Positions 60,370 to 64,000 of a stretch of 64,000 bases of DNA are shown here, piece after piece. Positions within the stretch are counted from its first letter, which is position 1. Every line of letters begins with the position of its first letter. This DNA is from Alteromonas_E sp965248545 (GTDB taxonomy: Bacteria; Pseudomonadota; Gammaproteobacteria; Enterobacterales; Alteromonadaceae), in the NCBI GenBank assembly GCA_965248545.1, contig OZ252110.1:3038001-3102000 (forward strand). The letters run 5' to 3'. The notes under the pieces were generated by a model. The model made no database searches and was not told where the DNA came from. It was given only the letters and a program-made list of their open reading frames with translations. The position numbers and the translations under genes are program-made.

Positions 60370-62247
60370 ATGACTGATTTAAGAAACAAGGTTATCGAAA
60401 CAAACTCTGCACCTATGCAGCGTGTGGACGTGGATACGGTGACGGTTGATATTATCGAGAATGCATTGCGCAATGCGCGCGAGGAAATGGATGCGGTTCT
60501 GTTCAGAACGGCTATGAGTCCGGGTATTCGCGAACAGGGAGATTGTTTCCCTATGATAGCTAACCGCGATGGCAAAATGGTAGTCGGACAATTCGGTTCT
60601 TTTATTCATGGATTTATGGATGCTTACACTGGAACGGTCGAAGAGGGGGACGTCATCCTGACCAATGACCCCTATATGTGTAATGCGGCAGTATCCCATT
60701 TGCCTGATTGGATTGTATTAGTCCCTATTTTCAATGAAGGTCGTCAGATTGCTTGGTCGGCGATGTTTGGTCACATGTCAGATAATGGTGGAATGGTACC
60801 GGGTTCAATTCCGATTAAGGCGCAAAGTATTTACCAAGAAGGTATTCGAATTCCACCGACCAAACTGTACAAAAAAGGTGAACTACAAAGCGATATTCTC
60901 GAATTGATCTTACACAATGTGCGTACCCCACAGTGGAATCGATTTGACTTGAATGCCTTAGTGGCGGCCTGTCGCACTGCGGCGAAACGTTGTGTTGCGA
61001 TCGCTGAGCGTTTCGGCGATGACGTGTTTTACTCGACCATGGAAATTATGCTCGAGCGGAACAAGGTAGCTATGTCAGCGATTATTAATATGCTCGTGCC
61101 GGAAGAGCCGCGTAGTTTCGAAGACTACGTATGTGATGACGGTGTCGGGATGGGACCCTATAAAATCAAATGCAAAATGTGGCGCGAAGGTGACAAGGCC
61201 ATTTTTGACTTTGATGGTACCGATCCACAAGCCCAGTCTTCGATTAATTTCTACTTAAACGAAGATATGTTCAAGATGTTCTTTGGTTCGTTCACGATTA
61301 ACCTCGTAGACCCGCAAATATTATTTAATGACGGTTTTTATGATTTAGTTGATGTTCGGATCCCGCAAGGAAGTCTGTTGAAACCGAACTTCCCGGCTGC
61401 GCTGTCCGGTCGTACCCATGCTTTGGGACGTATTTTCGATGTTATGGGGGGATTATTGGGGCAGGGCGCGCCGGAGGCTATGAATGCTGCAGGCTTCTCT
61501 GATTCACCACATTTGTTCTACTCAGGATACGACGATAAAGGAGAGTGGTTTCAGCTATTCCAGATTGGATTCGGTGGTATACCTGGGCGTCCGGTGGGCG
61601 ATGGACCAGATGGACATTCTTTGTGGCCTGGTTTCACGAATGTGCCCAATGAGTTTATTGAGGCGTACTTCCCGCTCAGAGTCGAAACTTATGAAACTAT
61701 TCCTGATTCAGGTGGGGCCGGTTTACATCGCGGGGGCAATGGCCTCACCGTGGGTTATCGGTTCCTGTGTGACGGTCAGATTGCGATCCATGACGAACGT
61801 TGGTTAACCTATCCGTGGGGAGTGAATGGCGGTGAACCTGGACTGCGCTCGACGAAACGACTCGTTCGAACAGATGGTACGGAAACCTTTTTACCCGCTA
61901 AATGTGACGATATTGAAGTTAACGCGGGCGATATTCTTTACTTCAATACCTGGGGTGGTGGCGGCTGGGGTGATCCGTATCAGCGCGACCCAGAATTGGT
62001 GAGACAAGACGTGATTCGAGAGCTTGTGACAATTGACGGCGCTAAACGTTACGGAGTCGTGATTGCTGATGACTTAACCGTTGATAATGCGGCTACAGAG
62101 GCGTTGCGTAAACAATTGACCGAGCAACGTGGAGAAGTCGGTTTGTTTGATTTCGGTGGTACCATCGAAGAAATCAAACAGCGCTGTCAAAGCGAGACTC
62201 ACCTACCTGCACCTGAGCAGCCAAGGTTTCAACAAGCGAGAGCTTAA
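60370..62247 (+). CDS. hyuB: Hydantoinase/oxoprolinase subunit B
   Basis: A 625-residue partner of HyuA (DIIENALRNAREEMDAVLFR, SPGIREQGDCFPMI, TNDPYMCNAAVSHLPDW, GDGPDGHSLWPGFTNVP, PDSGGAGLHRGGNGLTVGY). The metal-site residues of the family lie in ITLTNDPY-like and GGAGxHRGG segments, and both are present. Length is in the range of HyuB (500-650). Its stop is three bases before the next ATG. Confidence 0.92.
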   Translation: MTDLRNKVIETNSAPMQRVDVDTVTVDIIENALRNAREEMDAVLFRTAMSPGIREQGDCFPMIANRDGKMVVGQFGSFIHGFMDAYTGTVEEGDVILTNDPYMCNAAVSHLPDWIVLVPIFNEGRQIAWSAMFGHMSDNGGMVPGSIPIKAQSIYQEGIRIPPTKLYKKGELQSDILELILHNVRTPQWNRFDLNALVAACRTAAKRCVAIAERFGDDVFYSTMEIMLERNKVAMSAIINMLVPEEPRSFEDYVCDDGVGMGPYKIKCKMWREGDKAIFDFDGTDPQAQSSINFYLNEDMFKMFFGSFTINLVDPQILFNDGFYDLVDVRIPQGSLLKPNFPAALSGRTHALGRIFDVMGGLLGQGAPEAMNAAGFSDSPHLFYSGYDDKGEWFQLFQIGFGGIPGRPVGDGPDGHSLWPGFTNVPNEFIEAYFPLRVETYETIPDSGGAGLHRGGNGLTVGYRFLCDGQIAIHDERWLTYPWGVNGGEPGLRSTKRLVRTDGTETFLPAKCDDIEVNAGDILYFNTWGGGGWGDPYQRDPELVRQDVIRELVTIDGAKRYGVVIADDLTVDNAATEALRKQLTEQRGEVGLFDFGGTIEEIKQRCQSETHLPAPEQPRFQQARA

Positions 62248-62250
62248 CGA

Positions 62251-62865
62251 ATGAGTAACAGTGATAGAGATTTAATCGCTGGGGAGTTCGCCTTCGGGCG
62301 AACGCCTTCGTTAGTTATTGTTGATATGTCATACGGTTTCACTGACCCAGACTCTCCGCTGGGTGGAGATTTCGCAGCTGAGGTCTCAGTGGCGGCGAAA
62401 TTGTGTGACTTTTTTGCACAGCAGGGATGGCCAGTATTTTGTTCTTCAGTCGTTTACGATCTCGAACGACAACCACTTAAAGCCAGCGTGTTTCGCCAGC
62501 GATTGCCAGATCTTAATATACTCAAAAAAGGTAGCCATTGGTGTGAGATTGATGAGCAGATCCCTCACCAAAACCATTATCAGGTTGTTGAAAAGCAGTG
62601 GCCTAGTGCTTTTTTCGATACCAGCTTGACGTTGGATCTACTTCAAGCTGGTTCAGACTCTGTGGTTGTGTGTGGCTTAACCACAAGTGGTTGTGTACGA
62701 GCGACGGTTTTGGATGCCTTGCAACACAATTTTCCTTGTTGGGTGGCGCAGGACGCCTGTGGTGACCGAAATCATACAGCGCACAAGGCGAACTTACACG
62801 ATATGAATGCCAAGTACGCAAAAGTGATGAGTTCAGATGAGGTCATTCAGGCTTTGTCGCGATAA
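62251..62865 (+). CDS. Isochorismatase-superfamily amidohydrolase, N-carbamoylsarcosine-amidase-like
   Basis: A 204-residue cysteine hydrolase. The catalytic triad of the superfamily is complete: Asp25 (VIVDMSYGFTDPDSPLG), Lys115 (VEKQWPSAFFDTSL) and Cys148 (CGLTTSGCVRATVLDAL). The tail CGDRNHTAHKANLHDMNAKYAKV is typical of the N-carbamoylsarcosine/maleamate amidohydrolase branch rather than of true isochorismatases. With HyuAB it could split the N-carbamoyl amino acid made from a hydantoin to the amino acid, CO2 and ammonia. It is the last gene of the unit and overlaps the end of the convergent methyltransferase by 23 bases. Confidence 0.87.
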   Translation: MSNSDRDLIAGEFAFGRTPSLVIVDMSYGFTDPDSPLGGDFAAEVSVAAKLCDFFAQQGWPVFCSSVVYDLERQPLKASVFRQRLPDLNILKKGSHWCEIDEQIPHQNHYQVVEKQWPSAFFDTSLTLDLLQAGSDSVVVCGLTTSGCVRATVLDALQHNFPCWVAQDACGDRNHTAHKANLHDMNAKYAKVMSSDEVIQALSR

Positions 62866-63592
62866 ACCGCAACCTTACATAGTCTGCGAACCAAGTGCCA
62901 TCTTGCCTTTGTTGAGTTTTGGATAATTGCTGACAAGCACTGTTGATGCAATGTTCCTGTTGAGCATCGGTCATACCTGAGAAAAAGGCGTGCCCAAACG
63001 TACTCAACCAATCGCGTATGTGCCCGGGCAGGGGGGTTGGTCGATCAAATAGTTCAATTTGGGCGACGGTAAAGCCGGCTTCCTCAAGGAGTTCTTTATA
63101 CTGCGCTTGTGATGGGAAAAACCAAGGTTGAACTGGCGCTAAATTTAACACAGTCCGTTGATGATTTAACGCTGCCGCAATATGTCTCACGTTACCCAAA
63201 CCACCCATTTCCGCGACAAAACGCCCCCCACCACGTAAAGCGTTGTAGCAGCCTTTTAAAACTTGTTCTGGTTTTAGCATCCAGTGCAGAGCCGCATTGC
63301 TAAAAATGGCATCAAACGATTGTTGAAATGACATTTTTTGTGCATTCAACACATGTGCATCCAGGCCTTTTTGGCGAGCACTTTGAATCATATTTTCACT
63401 GGCATCGATACCGACAACTTGGTCACACATTTCAGCAATTTGCGCGGTCAGGATCCCATCGCCACAGCCAATATCGAGAATTTTTTCACCCGCTTGAGGC
63501 GCGAGTAAGCCGATTAATGGCTCGCCTAGTTGCGGCACAAAGGCGGCATTGGCTTGATACTGTTCTGAGCGCCAGTGGTCAGTATTTGTCAT
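62843..63592 (-). CDS. Class I SAM-dependent methyltransferase
   Basis: A 249-residue methyltransferase of the trans-aconitate methyltransferase/BioC/UbiE-like group (AdoMet motif ILDIGCGDGILTAQIAEM, then VGIDASENMIQSARQ and FDAIFSNAALHWMLKPEQVL). The FSNAALHW segment is typical of Tam-type enzymes, but the substrate is not determined. The 3' end overlaps the amidohydrolase gene, so the two are convergent and not in one operon. ATG at 63592. Confidence 0.88.
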   Translation of the reverse strand: MTNTDHWRSEQYQANAAFVPQLGEPLIGLLAPQAGEKILDIGCGDGILTAQIAEMCDQVVGIDASENMIQSARQKGLDAHVLNAQKMSFQQSFDAIFSNAALHWMLKPEQVLKGCYNALRGGGRFVAEMGGLGNVRHIAAALNHQRTVLNLAPVQPWFFPSQAQYKELLEEAGFTVAQIELFDRPTPLPGHIRDWLSTFGHAFFSGMTDAQQEHCINSACQQLSKTQQRQDGTWFADYVRLRFIATKPE

Positions 63593-63729
63593 GTGAATGA
63601 AAGGCCAGTTTTAACCAAATAAGTACAATAAGTTACGCGAAAATCCATTGTTTGGAGCACTTTGGTCTGCGAAAAGTGTCTGCTTCATTCTATACTTAAG
63701 TGTCGTTAGTTTGTTAAGTGAGCCCCAGT

Positions 63730-64000
63730 GTGTTGCGGTCAATTCTCTGCTGTTGTTTGTGTTTTGTAGGGTCATTGCAGGCTGAGAGTCAAATGACACC
63801 CACATCTATTGCGCTGGTCGTTGAGCAGTCACATGAATCCAATCTCGATCTGGTCGGCGACCCCATTGTTTATCAAGTGTTGAAGACACTAGGAGTCAAA
63901 TTAGACATTGTCGAGTGTCCGTGGGTGCGATGTCTTCGCCTGCTGGAGCTGGGTGAAGCCGATATCGTCGACCATGTGTTTTTTACTCAAGCGCGCGCCC
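63730..64000 (+). CDS. Periplasmic binding protein, N-terminal fragment
   Basis: The first 90 residues of a protein cut off by the window end. A GTG at 63730 gives a signal peptide with many Cys (VLRSILCCCLCFVGSLQA), then ESQMTPTSIALVVEQSHESN and a first-lobe segment VYQVLKTLGVKLDIVECPWV, RLLELGEADIVDHVFFTQAR, typical of family 3 solute-binding proteins. Some of the upstream Cys residues could serve as lipobox positions but no consensus is seen. An ATG at 63792 in frame would drop the signal peptide. Third orphan-type binding protein in this window. Confidence 0.65.
   Translation, partial: MLRSILCCCLCFVGSLQAESQMTPTSIALVVEQSHESNLDLVGDPIVYQVLKTLGVKLDIVECPWVRCLRLLELGEADIVDHVFFTQARA

Overview
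The window looks like the chromosome of a marine-type gammaproteobacterium, near Alteromonadales/Vibrionales (inferred from gene content and order, not from a database search). The main markers are corB-ypjD-ffh-rpsP-rimM-trmD-rplS followed by aroF-tyrA and a facing pheA, aspS-nudB-ruvCAB-ybgC-tolQRAB-pal-cpoB-tRNA-Lys-nadA, and a GlrK/GlrR two-component locus. Base composition is even, almost all space is coding, and no insertion sequence, prophage, integrase or CRISPR array is visible.

Layout. 1-7 kb: the end of a beta-propeller sensor gene, an M16 metallopeptidase, sixA, a 56-residue unknown protein, and corB/ypjD-type membrane proteins. 7-18 kb: ffh, an orphan periplasmic binding protein, the rpsP-rplS ribosomal operon, an acetyltransferase, an AbgT-type transporter, then aromatic amino acid synthesis. 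The aroF-tyrA pair has a candidate TyrR box; pheA, on the other strand, has an attenuator with a Phe-rich leader peptide. 17.5-33.5 kb is signalling-rich: a double-receiver protein with one dead domain, a SUI1 protein, a STAS/PP2C partner-switching pair, a Fur-boxed ferric ABC importer, a TerB-like protein next to a GGDEF-EAL protein, a predicted sigma-54 controlled EF-hand protein, glrK-lipoprotein-glrR, and a TPR-GGDEF cyclase.

33.6-45.9 kb is housekeeping: aspS, nudB, the Holliday junction machinery ruvCAB, the Tol-Pal envelope system, two tRNA-Lys genes, nadA and tRNA-Ser. The tRNA-Ser gene is followed by a 176-base-period tandem repeat that carries copies of its own 3' end, resembling the rtT repeats of E. 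coli tyrT. 45.9-51.4 kb holds an orphan binding protein, an NTF2-like exported protein, a ThrE-family exporter, an RND/MMPL exporter and a VOC protein.

51.4-62.9 kb is the most distinctive region: one apparent transcription unit of a PrpR-type sigma-54 activator with its own -24/-12 promoter and upstream palindromes, a TonB-dependent receptor, a family III CoA-transferase, an HMG-CoA-lyase-family enzyme, both subunits of an ATP-dependent hydantoinase/oxoprolinase, and an N-carbamoylsarcosine-amidase-like hydrolase. Together they read as an inducible uptake-and-degradation pathway for a cyclic amide or ureide whose acid product is split as a CoA thioester; the substrate cannot be named from sequence. 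The window ends with a methyltransferase and the start of another periplasmic binding protein.
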